Shown here: in pieces, positions 48,633 to 60,913 of the stretch
How positions within the stretch are numbered: position 1 is the stretch's first letter
Layout of the letters: every line of letters begins with the position of its first letter
NCBI GenBank assembly: GCA_903813345.2
Contig: CAIIXF020000005.1
Location: forward strand, 2,292,001-2,356,000
Source of the DNA: Owenia fusiformis
Taxonomy: Eukaryota; Annelida; Polychaeta; Sabellida; Oweniidae
Length of the DNA: 64,000 bases
Reading direction: 5' to 3'
Made by a program: the position numbers and the translations under genes
Notes under the pieces: generated by a model
Databases searched by the model: none
What the model was told of the DNA's origin: nothing
Seen by the model: the letters and a program-made list of their open reading frames with translations, nothing else

Positions 48633-50542
48633 AGTTACCAACTCATCAGGGACCAGATTGCATTATTTTGATATGGAAATTAGACATAAAATTGATCCAT
48701 ATCACCTTGTGAAAATATTATTGCAAAATAAAATTTATAATTATTTTATATCATGTTTATTGTATTTAAGGCTATAAATAAGAACTCTACGTGACATTGA
48801 CGATTTTAATATTGAGGGAAAACGGCAATAATGTCAATATCCTCATTCGTCCTGATTAGAACGGGAACAACCGGTCGGTGACAGTATCTTTATTTTCCCA
48901 ATTTGTTGATCAAATGTAATTATCTTGTTGCTAGATGTCTGTTAAACGTAATCTTGCTTATCTTTCGTTTGTTCACGGTTTCTCAAGAGAAATGAAAACA
49001 TTGTTAAACTAGGATGTAGGAAAGAACAACATATTTTGAGAGAAGTAAATTGGAATGGGAATAGTGGACTGGCTGATTGATTACATGATGGACATTTTGT
49101 CCATTGTTAATTGATTCCAATTCACTGTACTAGTCTGGCCACATTCGCTTTTGATTTCATAGTTTGATTTCATAGTTTGGTAATCCCAGATGAGTCTGGC
49201 ATCTTGTAATATGTATCTTAATTCCAAAGACTAATTCCCCGAATCAGTCATACAGAGAGCTCAGAATGGATAGCATCAAGTAAATAATCATTTCGATGAC
49301 ATATTTTATCCCCTTCCTTGACAATGTGAGGGGAGGGTCTAGTGTGACAATTGTGGCCCAAAATCCCTTGAATAGTGCTCACAATTGTGAAAAATTGCGT
49401 GGTCTTATATACGAGCTTATTTCAGTTAATTCTTCTCATAACAAGTGCTGATTGAGTGGCGAGTTAGGACATCCTAAAGAATGCTGTATTCACATCGCGA
49501 TGTAGTTCGCGTCAATGGAAATTAGTTAATTACCTCGACTAGAGGAATGTATTGACTATGATCTCTCGACTGTCTTTAGATTTTCATTAGCGTTATTGAA
49601 GTAGACATTTTACTCAAATATTAAGAGGTACAATCTGTTAAACGGAACTTCATTGTTCTATGTACTAGCATCAGACTAAGAGTGTTTGAGGTCTACGACA
49701 TCGATTCTAGTTACGTCATGACGGATAAGACATTGTTTAAGTTTTCATTTCTTCCCCGGCTACTCTTTACTTATCTTCTATCTATCAAGATAAAATATAT
49801 TACAGTAGATCCTCGTTTTAGGGAGTCTATAACTTTAAATGAGATACAAGAAATCCATGGACATCCGAGAGACCTCGAAACCATAGAACATACAGACAGA
49901 CTAGAGGCATCACAACTTTTTGCTGTTTGAAAGAAAAAAGTTTTATAATATTGAGTTCCAAATTTCTAGTGCAAAATCAGCATGGTTATTTACGCCATTG
50001 TTTATCTATGACTACTTTCATCACAGGAATCTCATACACTGTTTCCGACCTAAAACCCGCAATTTCCCAACTACTTATTACGTGCAACGGTCTGTTGTTA
50101 GCCGAGGCGCAAATTCTCATGTTTTCGTAGATGCAATATTTATCATCGTTATTAGGTATCAAGTTAAAGTATTTTCTTATCTTGGGATTCATTTATCTGA
50201 TTTCATCTGGAACCAAAGTAGAATTTTGTTTCAAGGTCGTATTGAATCTAGATTTATTTTGTTGTGATTTAGCTAAGATTGAGTTCATCGCTCTTTTCTT
50301 TCATTTTGTTTCCAAATAAATAATATTCTCTCTGACATATGACGCACACGGGGATGATAATTAACCCAGAAATTGTTGAAAGTACTGATGAATACACTGC
50401 TACCAATATTATGGCCGTGTTTTGTCGGAGCTTTAATTTACGAACCTTCTCAACACTATAACTTACATGAACGTGGAGATATTCAAAATGAAAAAGATTT
50501 AATAGTAGAATATGAGCTTCGTGGATCATTTCTCTGAATATA
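48633..50542. other. Non-coding stretch
   Basis: No feature could be supported. Overlapping short ORFs near 49682-50529 occur on both strands and are unrecognised. Confidence 0.4.
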
Positions 50543-50621
50543 TATCCTTTGCATTCGTTCTACTTTGCTTCTCAAATGAGAGCTTTGCCTTTGTTTATAA
50601 CTAGACTCTTTGCGCAGGGTA
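50543..50621 (-). mobile_element. Ultra-short element, family B copy 4 (79 bp)
   Basis: On the minus strand it runs TACCCTGCGCAAAGAGTCTA to aaaggata. The flanking 9-mers ctgaatata and ctaaatata agree at 8 of 9. It ends 18 bp before the LTR retrotransposon. Confidence 0.75.
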
Positions 50622-50639
50622 CTAAATATAGTAAATAGC

Positions 50640-53278
50640 TGTCACGACCCTCGTGTGGTAGCGTGGTTTGGGGGTCGTAAACAGAATACAGTCTAAGAAT
50701 CAATAGTTTGATTTGATGTTTTAATTAACTTAGTTTCGGGACAAGTTCAAGTAAAAGTTGAAATGTGTATCCCTATTTATTTGAACAACATCCGTGTTCA
50801 CAGTATCATAACAAAATTGGATCAAATTGGGATAAATTTTGCGATGAAAATTTAGGGATAAATTAGGGATAAATTTAGGGATAAAAATTTAGGGATAAAT
50901 TCTGGGATAAAAATAATTGGGATGAAGTGGGACAATTTCGGGAAAACAATTACGGGATAACAAAATCTGAATATAGACTAAGTAAGATTTGTCAGTTTTC
51001 AATGTAAGTTGTTTGTCTCATAAAGGCGAATGGCAACAGACTCCAGATTCTGAATGTGCCCAGTGTTCAGTTGTATCAAATAAGTATAATGTTAGGGTGT
51101 GAGTATAACCAGGTAGAAGTCTTAGCCACTGGGGGCTACAATGGACTTCGAGCTGTATATAAAGCTCACTGTTCACACTTAAAATGGGAGATTTTGTAAG
51201 AATTAAAGTAGGGCTATTTCAAATCAAGAGTCTGTCAAACTCATCAGGGGATAATATTACTTGTACACCATTTAAACAAGCAAGTAAGAAAACATTGGAA
51301 GTAAATGATGTTTGAGGTAACGACTTGGAACCAGGGTGAATGAAATTCTCACTAATATTCTCAATAAGACAAAGGTTAAATAAGAAAGTAAGATCCTGGA
51401 TTGTACTTTAGCTTTGCACTATTGCATAGTTTCTGGGGAAATAAATGTATGACTTATTGCGAGTGATTGTTATTCAAAGAAGCCCTTAGCAAATATGAGC
51501 TAAGATAAAGCTTGTTGCTTGAATGTTAGTATCACTAAAGTCACCTGGAATTTAGTCGGAATCTATTTTGAATCCAGAATCTACTTCAGATAAAATGAGG
51601 GGGAATTTTCTAACATATATATAACTAATCGAACACAACAAGTGATATTCTGTGGATTTTCATATAATGTATAAAAACGACTCTATTTCTATTTACTAAT
51701 CTACAGAAACATTACACAATTCAGTACTGCCGAGATGGTATATCAAGTAAATAATCTCTCAAACCAAACATGCATAAAACAGCACAGCTGATGGAAGTTC
51801 AGTTAAACAATTTGCAACAAAGCCTAAAATGTGTCTTTTCCCAAAAATGTAACTCAACAGTGCAATTTTATATAATCCCTGGTGGGGTTGAAATCAGCTC
51901 TCCATACTACTCACATGAAAAGTGGAACATCATTTTGCCACTATCAGACTATGGTACAATTGGCAAACAAATGGGAAACAGTATTTTAAAAGTATTCTAG
52001 TATCTATAATGAATTAGAATGTGGTTAACATAGAATTAGACCAGACATGGAAAACTAGAAGGGGAGGGGGTGTCTTAAGTCCGAAAATGGGGTTCGAATG
52101 ACCATGACCCTTAAAAGTACTTCAATGATCAGTTGTTTGATAATGGTCCCATAAGCCCGGGATTTCACCTTTAAATTACCCAGAATTTAAATATAGAAAG
52201 GAGTATTTCTAGTGTATCAATAAAATTTACCCTGTGAACAAACTAAATACAGTCCCAAACTGGATGGGGGGGGGGGAATGTCGTATAGAGGTGTCTATGA
52301 ACCCCTGGAATTTGCAGTTGACTGGTTTAGAGCAAGTTACATAAGGTTCGTAAAGACCGTAACTTTTCGTACACCTTGTCAAATATTCCTAAACGATCGT
52401 CGATTCCCTGTGGGAATGTTGTATAAGAGGTTTCAAGGAACCCTGGGAACTTGATTTCGACGCTAGTTAATAAGTTACATAGGTTCTTTAAGACAAAAAC
52501 TCTGCGTGTAACCTTGTGTTAACCTTGTCAAATGTTCCTTAACAATCCCTGGGACAATTTAAACATGTGATGTTCACAAGGCAAATAAATAAAATTAAGG
52601 AAAAAGTCAAGTGTACAAATACTTCTTTTCAAAGACTAAAACTCTGCAAAAATACAATTAGATCAAGTCAATTACCTTTACCAACTCGTACACCTAAGTT
52701 GGTTTATCTGCGGCAATATAAATATCCAATTTTAATGACGATTTAATGTTTAAAATTCCACAAAATGTTTTCCATGTCTGGCCGGCTTGAATTCGAATCA
52801 TAAAAGCACAGAAAAAGACAATTCACTTAAATCGTGCTTATTTACTTAAATCAAGCTTAATAAGCCTCACTTTGGATTTTGAAACAAACCCAGACAACTG
52901 CCCTTTCTAAAAAGTTTGTAACATAACATTAAACATGAAACTGGGCCTAAAACATTCACATTAAAGTCTTATTATGAACAAAATATATATGTTGACATTA
53001 ATCCTGTAAATAATATTACATTAAAAACACAAGAGAAGGTTAGTAAAAATAAATATAAATATAGAGTAAAATGATTAAACTCTAACCATACTTTAAGAGT
53101 ATAGCCAAAGTAGAAATACTGACTACCCTTTTACAGAATTTAAATTATTTTATAACTCTTTAAATATTGAGTAACTAAAAGCACAATTGATAAAGTGAAG
53201 AGCAAAAAGTTGAACAAAGTGACAATCCTTCAAGGCAATTCCATAACCATGCTCAAAGTAATCTGAAGGATCGTCACA
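50640..53278 (-). repeat. 3' LTR (2,639 bp)
   Basis: Left-hand copy, 3' LTR in the element's own orientation. It contains repeated tttagggataaa units (50826-50950), an 11-G run near 52266 and a 76-codon plus-strand ORF (51770-52000) that is antisense to the element. The ends are short imperfect inverted repeats (TGTCACGA/TGTGACGA). Confidence 0.95.
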
Positions 53279-53291
53279 CTGCTCCCTCTTT
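53279..53291 (-). promoter_or_regulatory. Polypurine tract
   Basis: On the minus strand AAAGAGGGAGCAG lies directly before the LTR start TGTGACGATCC. This is where plus-strand DNA synthesis is primed in LTR retrotransposons. Confidence 0.8.
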
Positions 53292-54987
53292 AAAAACAGT
53301 TCGTCCTCGAACTATGAAATTATAAAGATGAAAAATCATAAACAAACACATTACCTAAAATAAGCATTTCACACATCATTTACAACATAGTACTTAGTAA
53401 AGGAATTGATAAACATATATACACAATAAAGTTTTAATGTATAATCAGTTTACTACTTAATAAACGTAAGTCTAAATCAAATACAATGTTAGTTTACACT
53501 TTTCTCGATTTCTCACCTGAAATACATAACATAAAAAGGCTTGCATAATCTAATAAATAATCACGTTTAATTACAAAAAATGTCTCTAGCAGCATCAGTG
53601 TCTTTCATCTTTCTCTTGTAGGTCATGGTTCTTGTGAAAGGATGAAGTAATATCCATGCTGTATTAGTTTATCAAACGTTCTTACCATCACATTCATTGA
53701 TGATACAGTCATTGTCACTAGTTCCCCACTATAATAAGGAAACGTGTTTAGTATTTGGCATGGTCTCTAGTACAATATAAAATTGAGATTGTCAGCTATT
53801 CCTTGTGTCCTTCCTCAGTGTGCGGAGTCATCACAAAGCTGCAGAATTAATTCTCATAAGTATAGGGTACATGTCTCTGTTCATAAGCCGTAATTCTCAA
53901 TGTCAATATTTAGAGTGGCTCCCAATATCGTCGCTTCATTGGGTACACCAAATAAGTCACTTTAATCGAACAGCAATCATGATAGTGTTCATTAAGATTA
54001 CTTTTATATAGCATAGTGTACAATGTTCATTAGGCTGAAGGTCATCACATGGTTCATGCTGGGCTGAAATAAAACTGTTAGTCCTGGAAATAAGATTAGT
54101 TATTCACATAGTACAATAATAAATTTTGAATATCACACATGTGATATGAATTGGCCGAAATAAAGGGTTGTCAAATGAGATTGAATCAATCAAACGTATG
54201 ATCAAGATATATCCTTTCACAATCAGCTTCGGATTGGTAGCATTCAGATAACATCTCATAACATTTGTACTGGGAATGATTCAAATTCAGTCACCAAGTC
54301 ATTTTTGGTACAAAGGCAGTTAGGGAGGTGAGGTAGGATTCAAACTTGATGGGCACATCCATTGCAGTGGATGGGGTCACAAGCTGGGACAGTTGCTTGA
54401 AAGTGGAACTGGGGGTATGAGGGGAACCTACAGTCAGTAGTAGGGAAACACTTCGATGAAGCAAATGGACAGAGCTCTTGTCCATCGTGGCACTCACCCC
54501 CAGAGGGTCACAAGTTCGTCCACCTCATTTAAACAGAAGCAGCGACAAAACTATAATATTGCAATGTCCTTTGGATTTCAATAGACTTGTTTCCCAAAGC
54601 GTAAACAGGCTTCATGTCTGTAAACATTGGTTGATCAGGCCAGTGTTTACAATGAACCCCATTGCCTGAGTAAAGCAGGTCACTTGTAATCCAGAACATA
54701 TCAACAATTAAATAATGCTCTGCTGTGGTCATGTCATCACTACCACTGAGCATTGTAGTTTAAGCTTATCGGGAATCAAAGCTTCAACAGCTCAGGACAT
54801 CTGGTAGACATACGATGAGAAACATCAGGAATGGGACAGGAATACTTCAGTAAAGAAAAATAATTTTTTTTTTTCACATTCACATCAAACACATATGGTT
54901 TCACCAGCCACTCTTTGGAAGGATATGATGTACCTGTGGTGGCTTGGACTTACTATACAGATACATTCATGCAAGTTAGCTTAAAAG
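53292..54987 (-). other. Non-coding region downstream of gag
   Basis: 1.7 kb between gag and the polypurine tract, where pol would be expected. Only fragments under 80 codons are open in any frame and none shows protease, RT or integrase motifs. It may be a packaging or structural RNA region, or the residue of a pol replacement. Confidence 0.7.
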
Positions 54988-57900
54988 CTAACTTAGCCTA
55001 CCCTTAAGGTAGGGGCAGGCATTTACACAGTGAGTGTCTTGGGCACAATAGAAGCATACCGTGGCTCCAGGAAATTTGGAGTTTGGATGTCTTTTGGTAC
55101 AATCAAATACTGAATGACTTCCAGAGTCACATATTTTACAGTATTTTCTTTTCAGTTTAGAATCAGGTTTCTCCTTTGTTATAGTTTGAGTCAGATTTCT
55201 GGCTAAAGCCTCTATCTTTTGCTCCACTATTTCAATCACATCATTCTCAGAAAGAGATAATGAGGTAGATGAGTTAACCTGAACAGGAGTTGGAGTAGCA
55301 CATTTACCAGGATCTTGGAAACTTTCAAGTCTCTTCTTCCTTCCCTTGAAGAAAGCCTCATATTGTAAAGCCATGGTAAGAGCTTCATTGAGGGTTTTTG
55401 GGTTAGAAAAAGAAAGCTTGGATTCCAGTTCTTCATTATTCAAAGCATCAATGAAGGCCTGTGTAGCTAGGTCATCAATTGTCTTCTTTGACATGCTTGA
55501 TTTCCCAAAAGCTTGTCTTGACAATCTTCTAATATCATGGGCTAACTTTTCGAGAGGCTCATTATTGCCCCTGAACTTATGTTTAAGCTCGGCACGGGCA
55601 TGGTTGCTTTGTTCAGGGGGTTCATAGTTAATTTTCAGGACATTTATGATATTAGATAAGGTTGGCAGGTCTTCATCATCCAAATCATCTAAAACATTGA
55701 CAGCCTCTCCTTCAAGACTCCTCACCATACAGATGGCAGATTCTTCATCTGTCCAACCATTTATGTTAGAGACAAGTCTAAATTGGATAAGAAAAGCTGA
55801 GAGACTGCACTTTCCATTGAAAAGTGGTGCTTTCATTTCCTTTCTAGAAAACGAAGTACCTCTTCTTTGCTTTTCAACTCCAGTACAGGATTCCTGATCA
55901 GATGTATTAGGACTGGATATAAACAGATCATTGGGTTTTTCAATCTGTCTGTAGAGACCAGGGGAACTTAGATTCACTTTTGATCTACTCATAACTGTAG
56001 ATCTAAGGGGAGGTAAACTATTTTCCATAGCAGATTCATATTCATCAGAATTGTTCATGTAGCAAGCTGGCCTTTGTCTAGTTTTTGCATAGTAAGATGG
56101 GCATTTCATACTATTTTCTACATAATCTGGGTCAGAAAAGTCAACAGCTGTTTCATATTCTGGAGAGGGGAATAGTGATTCAGCTTGGGAGGATCTAGAA
56201 TAATCCTCATTTACCCTCTGTTTGAAGGAGAATTGTTGACAAGGTGTGTACCCATTACTAGCATCCTGGGCTGATATCTCATAGGAGGGCAAGGCACTTC
56301 TGTTATGGCCAGGTATTTGACCATCAAGCCATGAACGTGTCTCCAAATGTGAATCATATGTTTGATCAACACTTTTGGGTAGACAATATGGCTGTCTGCA
56401 ATTGGCAGAAAACGCAGTGCTTTGAGATGATTTGTCTGATAAACTGAACATATCAGATTTATCAACAACTTGGATTTTGCAAGGAGGGGATTTACTAGAT
56501 TCACATAAAACTCTATCATTAGGCCTCTTTAAATCTTGTCTACAAAGGGTACTTTCGGGTTGATGCATACATTCATAACTTTTACATTTAATACCCGAGT
56601 TTGAAACAGTCTGGTCAGTTTGAAATTCAGCATGTTTCAACTGGTTAGGTTCACTTAATTGAGTAATCTCTTTTGTTACTTTAGAGGCATTTGAAGCCTG
56701 GAAATCACTGTTTAGATCATATGACTCATCAGCTGATAGTGCCTCTTTAGGCAAACTTTTCATGTATTTAGGGTCATAATACATTGAGGGTGGTATTCTA
56801 TCAGGTGGGATCAGAAAAGGGCTTTGCAAAGTCTGTTCTGACAGTTCAACACCGTATGCTCCCTGAAGCACGTCACCTTCATGAGGTGTCAGTGGCACTG
56901 GAGCAAGGGGTGGAACCTGGTAGTTGACTTGCACATCCTTTACTACTCCCATTTTGCTAGAATGACCCACCAAATCATAGTTTGGCTTTGTATTGTCATC
57001 TTTTCTCTCTTGCTTGACATTAATTGGGGACTTCAGTGTCAAATTACGGGAATGAGAGAAATCTGGGGTCTTTGGTCTAAATCTGGAAATATCAGTTATC
57101 TTAATTGGGGGAAGTAAGGGTCTAAATGGAGAGGACTGAAATTTGTTTGGCCAGCTCTGTGGCTCATTTTTCTGATTGGCAGTTGGTAATAGAGGAGAAG
57201 TATGCATTGAATGTTTGCTTGGGTTTGAATCAGAAAAACTGCCATGACTTGCAGATCTTCCATGAGTAGAAACCTTTGTGGATGTCATTAAACCCTGTCC
57301 AGACTTTCTACCAGCTGTATGAGTAGATGCACTGGACGGCTTACCAGGGTAAGCATGAGGGTGTGTTTGGACATCTAAGGGTTTTCTAAATTGGAATGTT
57401 CCCCTTGTTGACAGTTTATCCAATGGCTTTTGCAATTCAGAGGACTTAGCAATTTGAGAATCACGTTTCCTTTCATACTTAGGGTGTAAAACTCTTTGAT
57501 CTTTAGTCCCAAAATCCGTTTTCAGATAGGGGGCTAAACTGAGGGGTGAAAAAGCTTGTTTAGCAGTAGCTCTTGTTCCATAGGTTGGAAGAGGCTTTAA
57601 AGGAGGTGTTTTAGATGGCATTCCCCCATAAGCACCCATCAAGGTTTCCTTTTCAAGGGACCCAGGTGCACCAGCTATGGGGGGTTCATATGCCCCACCT
57701 CTACTACTCACACTTTTTTCACCATTTTTTGAAGATACAAAATTCATGTCACTTTTTGGGTCTTTAGTCTCCTGCTTAACCATTTTAAGCAGGGGATTAA
57801 ACAACCTACCCTTGGGAAGTGGTCTAGGCCTATCTAATGGTAATTTAGGAATGCGTGTCAATTTGACAGGCGGAGAAACCTTAAAAGATGGTCTCTTTAT

Positions 57901-58140
57901 TGGGGGTGGTGTAGTTGCTGATGATTCAAGTGGAAGTGTATCGTCTTGAGCCAATTTCAACTCTTGTTCATTAAGGTGTTGATGGCCCAATACAACTTCA
58001 GAATCATCAAACCACCCTGGGATAATAGTGTCAAAAGCTTCCGCCTGCAATTTGTGGCTAGACAAGGGTCTTTCAGTGGATTCGGACATGTGTAATGGGG
58101 TGCGGTTAGCGAGATTAAAGATGTCCGACTTTTCCGACAT
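54988..58140 (-). CDS. gag: Gag polyprotein, Ty3/Gypsy type, 1,050 residues
   Basis: Structural protein that would assemble the cytoplasmic retrotransposon particle and bind element RNA. The N-terminal ~750 residues are long, polar, Pro/Ser/Lys-rich and unrecognised; the length is unusual, since Gypsy Gags are often 300-500 residues. A Retrotrans_gag-like helical core spans about 770-935 (PLFNGKCSLSAFLIQFRL, NGWTDEESAICMVRSLEGEA, later LATQAFIDALNNEELESKL). Two zinc knuckles of exact CX2CX4HX4C spacing follow at 1001-1014 (CKICDSGSHSVFDC) and 1029-1042 (CFYCAQDTHCVNAC). The ATG lies 130 nt from the inner edge of the 5' LTR and the frame stops 8 residues after the second knuckle, with no pol fusion or evident frameshift. 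It is fully open, so it could still be made. Confidence 0.95.
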   Translation of the reverse strand: MSEKSDIFNLANRTPLHMSESTERPLSSHKLQAEAFDTIIPGWFDDSEVVLGHQHLNEQELKLAQDDTLPLESSATTPPPIKRPSFKVSPPVKLTRIPKLPLDRPRPLPKGRLFNPLLKMVKQETKDPKSDMNFVSSKNGEKSVSSRGGAYEPPIAGAPGSLEKETLMGAYGGMPSKTPPLKPLPTYGTRATAKQAFSPLSLAPYLKTDFGTKDQRVLHPKYERKRDSQIAKSSELQKPLDKLSTRGTFQFRKPLDVQTHPHAYPGKPSSASTHTAGRKSGQGLMTSTKVSTHGRSASHGSFSDSNPSKHSMHTSPLLPTANQKNEPQSWPNKFQSSPFRPLLPPIKITDISRFRPKTPDFSHSRNLTLKSPINVKQERKDDNTKPNYDLVGHSSKMGVVKDVQVNYQVPPLAPVPLTPHEGDVLQGAYGVELSEQTLQSPFLIPPDRIPPSMYYDPKYMKSLPKEALSADESYDLNSDFQASNASKVTKEITQLSEPNQLKHAEFQTDQTVSNSGIKCKSYECMHQPESTLCRQDLKRPNDRVLCESSKSPPCKIQVVDKSDMFSLSDKSSQSTAFSANCRQPYCLPKSVDQTYDSHLETRSWLDGQIPGHNRSALPSYEISAQDASNGYTPCQQFSFKQRVNEDYSRSSQAESLFPSPEYETAVDFSDPDYVENSMKCPSYYAKTRQRPACYMNNSDEYESAMENSLPPLRSTVMSRSKVNLSSPGLYRQIEKPNDLFISSPNTSDQESCTGVEKQRRGTSFSRKEMKAPLFNGKCSLSAFLIQFRLVSNINGWTDEESAICMVRSLEGEAVNVLDDLDDEDLPTLSNIINVLKINYEPPEQSNHARAELKHKFRGNNEPLEKLAHDIRRLSRQAFGKSSMSKKTIDDLATQAFIDALNNEELESKLSFSNPKTLNEALTMALQYEAFFKGRKKRLESFQDPGKCATPTPVQVNSSTSLSLSENDVIEIVEQKIEALARNLTQTITKEKPDSKLKRKYCKICDSGSHSVFDCTKRHPNSKFPGATVCFYCAQDTHCVNACPYLKGRLS

Positions 58141-58270
58141 TGTTAATTACAGTTAATGATCCCGCTTTGAATATTAATGAGTGCAAATTAGCATAAACGT
58201 AAGTAATGGCGTAAAACTGGGCTTGGGTCAATACGTCAAGTATTACATCACACCGCTAGGCCAACATTTC
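58141..58270 (-). promoter_or_regulatory. Leader between 5' LTR and gag (expected primer-binding region)
   Basis: 130 nt. On the minus strand it begins GAAATGTTGGCCTAGCGGTG. A primer-binding site normally starts TGG within a few bases of the LTR; the TGGCCTAGCGG here could serve. Oddly it also fits the tRNA gene A-box consensus (TGGCNNAGYGG), while no B-box follows clearly. Confidence 0.4.
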
Positions 58271-60909
58271 TGTCACGACCCTCGTGTGGTAGCGTGGTTT
58301 GGGGGTCGTAAACAGAATACAGTCTAAGAATCAATAGTTTGATTTGATGTTTTAATTAACTTAGTTTCGGGACAAGTTCAAGTAAAAGTTGAAATGTGTA
58401 TCCCTATTTATTTGAACAACATCCGTGTTCACAGTATCATAACAAAATTGGATCAAATTGGGATAAATTTTGCGATGAAAATTTAGGGATAAATTAGGGA
58501 TAAATTTAGGGATAAAAATTTAGGGATAAATTCTGGGATAAAAATAATTGGGATGAAGTGGGACAATTTCGGGAAAACAATTACGGGATAACAAAATCTG
58601 AATATAGACTAAGTAAGATTTGTCAGTTTTCAATGTAAGTTGTTTGTCTCATAAAGGCGAATGGCAACAGACTCCAGATTCTGAATGTGCCCAGTGTTCA
58701 GTTGTATCAAATAAGTATAATGTTAGGGTGTGAGTATAACCAGGTAGAAGTCTTAGCCACTGGGGGCTACAATGGACTTCGAGCTGTATATAAAGCTCAC
58801 TGTTCACACTTAAAATGGGAGATTTTGTAAGAATTAAAGTAGGGCTATTTCAAATCAAGAGTCTGTCAAACTCATCAGGGGATAATATTACTTGTACACC
58901 ATTTAAACAAGCAAGTAAGAAAACATTGGAAGTAAATGATGTTTGAGGTAACGACTTGGAACCAGGGTGAATGAAATTCTCACTAATATTCTCAATAAGA
59001 CAAAGGTTAAATAAGAAAGTAAGATCCTGGATTGTACTTTAGCTTTGCACTATTGCATAGTTTCTGGGGAAATAAATGTATGACTTATTGCGAGTGATTG
59101 TTATTCAAAGAAGCCCTTAGCAAATATGAGCTAAGATAAAGCTTGTTGCTTGAATGTTAGTATCACTAAAGTCACCTGGAATTTAGTCGGAATCTATTTT
59201 GAATCCAGAATCTACTTCAGATAAAATGAGGGGGAATTTTCTAACATATATATAACTAATCGAACACAACAAGTGATATTCTGTGGATTTTCATATAATG
59301 TATAAAAACGACTCTATTTCTATTTACTAATCTACAGAAACATTACACAATTCAGTACTGCCGAGATGGTATATCAAGTAAATAATCTCTCAAACCAAAC
59401 ATGCATAAAACAGCACAGCTGATGGAAGTTCAGTTAAACAATTTGCAACAAAGCCTAAAATGTGTCTTTTCCCAAAAATGTAACTCAACAGTGCAATTTT
59501 ATATAATCCCTGGTGGGGTTGAAATCAGCTCTCCATACTACTCACATGAAAAGTGGAACATCATTTTGCCACTATCAGACTATGGTACAATTGGCAAACA
59601 AATGGGAAACAGTATTTTAAAAGTATTCTAGTATCTATAATGAATTAGAATGTGGTTAACATAGAATTAGACCAGACATGGAAAACTAGAAGGGGAGGGG
59701 GTGTCTTAAGTCCGAAAATGGGGTTCGAATGACCATGACCCTTAAAAGTACTTCAATGATCAGTTGTTTGATAATGGTCCCATAAGCCCGGGATTTCACC
59801 TTTAAATTACCCAGAATTTAAATATAGAAAGGAGTATTTCTAGTGTATCAATAAAATTTACCCTGTGAACAAACTAAATACAGTCCCAAACTGGATGGGG
59901 GGGGGGGAATGTCGTATAGAGGTGTCTATGAACCCCTGGAATTTGCAGTTGACTGGTTTAGAGCAAGTTACATAAGGTTCGTAAAGACCGTAACTTTTCG
60001 TACACCTTGTCAAATATTCCTAAACGATCGTCGATTCCCTGTGGGAATGTTGTATAAGAGGTTTCAAGGAACCCTGGGAACTTGATTTCGACGCTAGTTA
60101 ATAAGTTACATAGGTTCTTTAAGACAAAAACTCTGCGTGTAACCTTGTGTTAACCTTGTCAAATGTTCCTTAACAATCCCTGGGACAATTTAAACATGTG
60201 ATGTTCACAAGGCAAATAAATAAAATTAAGGAAAAAGTCAAGTGTACAAATACTTCTTTTCAAAGACTAAAACTCTGCAAAAATACAATTAGATCAAGTC
60301 AATTACCTTTACCAACTCGTACACCTAAGTTGGTTTATCTGCGGCAATATAAATATCCAATTTTAATGACGATTTAATGTTTAAAATTCCACAAAATGTT
60401 TTCCATGTCTGGCCGGCTTGAATTCGAATCATAAAAGCACAGAAAAAGACAATTCACTTAAATCGTGCTTATTTACTTAAATCAAGCTTAATAAGCCTCA
60501 CTTTGGATTTTGAAACAAACCCAGACAACTGCCCTTTCTAAAAAGTTTGTAACATAACATTAAACATGAAACTGGGCCTAAAACATTCACATTAAAGTCT
60601 TATTATGAACAAAATATATATGTTGACATTAATCCTGTAAATAATATTACATTAAAAACACAAGAGAAGGTTAGTAAAAATAAATATAAATATAGAGTAA
60701 AATGATTAAACTCTAACCATACTTTAAGAGTATAGCCAAAGTAGAAATACTGACTACCCTTTTACAGAATTTAAATTATTTTATAACTCTTTAAATATTG
60801 AGTAACTAAAAGCACAATTGATAAAGTGAAGAGCAAAAAGTTGAACAAAGTGACAATCCTTCAAGGCAATTCCATAACCATGCTCAAAGTAATCTGAAGG
60901 ATCGTCACA
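58271..60909 (-). repeat. 5' LTR (2,639 bp)
   Basis: Right-hand copy, 5' LTR in the element's own orientation, apparently identical to 50640-53278. The same 76-codon antisense ORF recurs at 59401-59631. It is followed by the tagc duplication. Confidence 0.95.
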
Positions 60910-60913
60910 TAGC

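Larger units (their letters stand above)
50640..60909 (-). mobile_element. 10.27-kb gag-only LTR retrotransposon
   Basis: Two direct LTRs of 2,639 bp (50640-53278 and 58271-60909) start TG and end CA. They are in exact register (offset 7,631 at both edges) and look identical where compared, including an 11-G run. The target duplication is tagc (50636-50639 and 60910-60913). A purine tract just inside the left LTR (53279-53291, minus-strand AAAGAGGGAGCAG) sets the orientation as minus, agreeing with gag. The internal 5 kb encodes Gag only. No protease, reverse transcriptase, RNase H or integrase is visible in 53292-54987, so mobility would need an enzyme supplied elsewhere. The near-identical LTRs imply recent insertion. 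Confidence 0.95.

Noticed and set aside
58200-58270. Possible tRNA gene or tRNA-derived SINE
   Set aside because: Only an A-box-like string is present. No B-box, acceptor stem or anticodon arm could be folded by eye.
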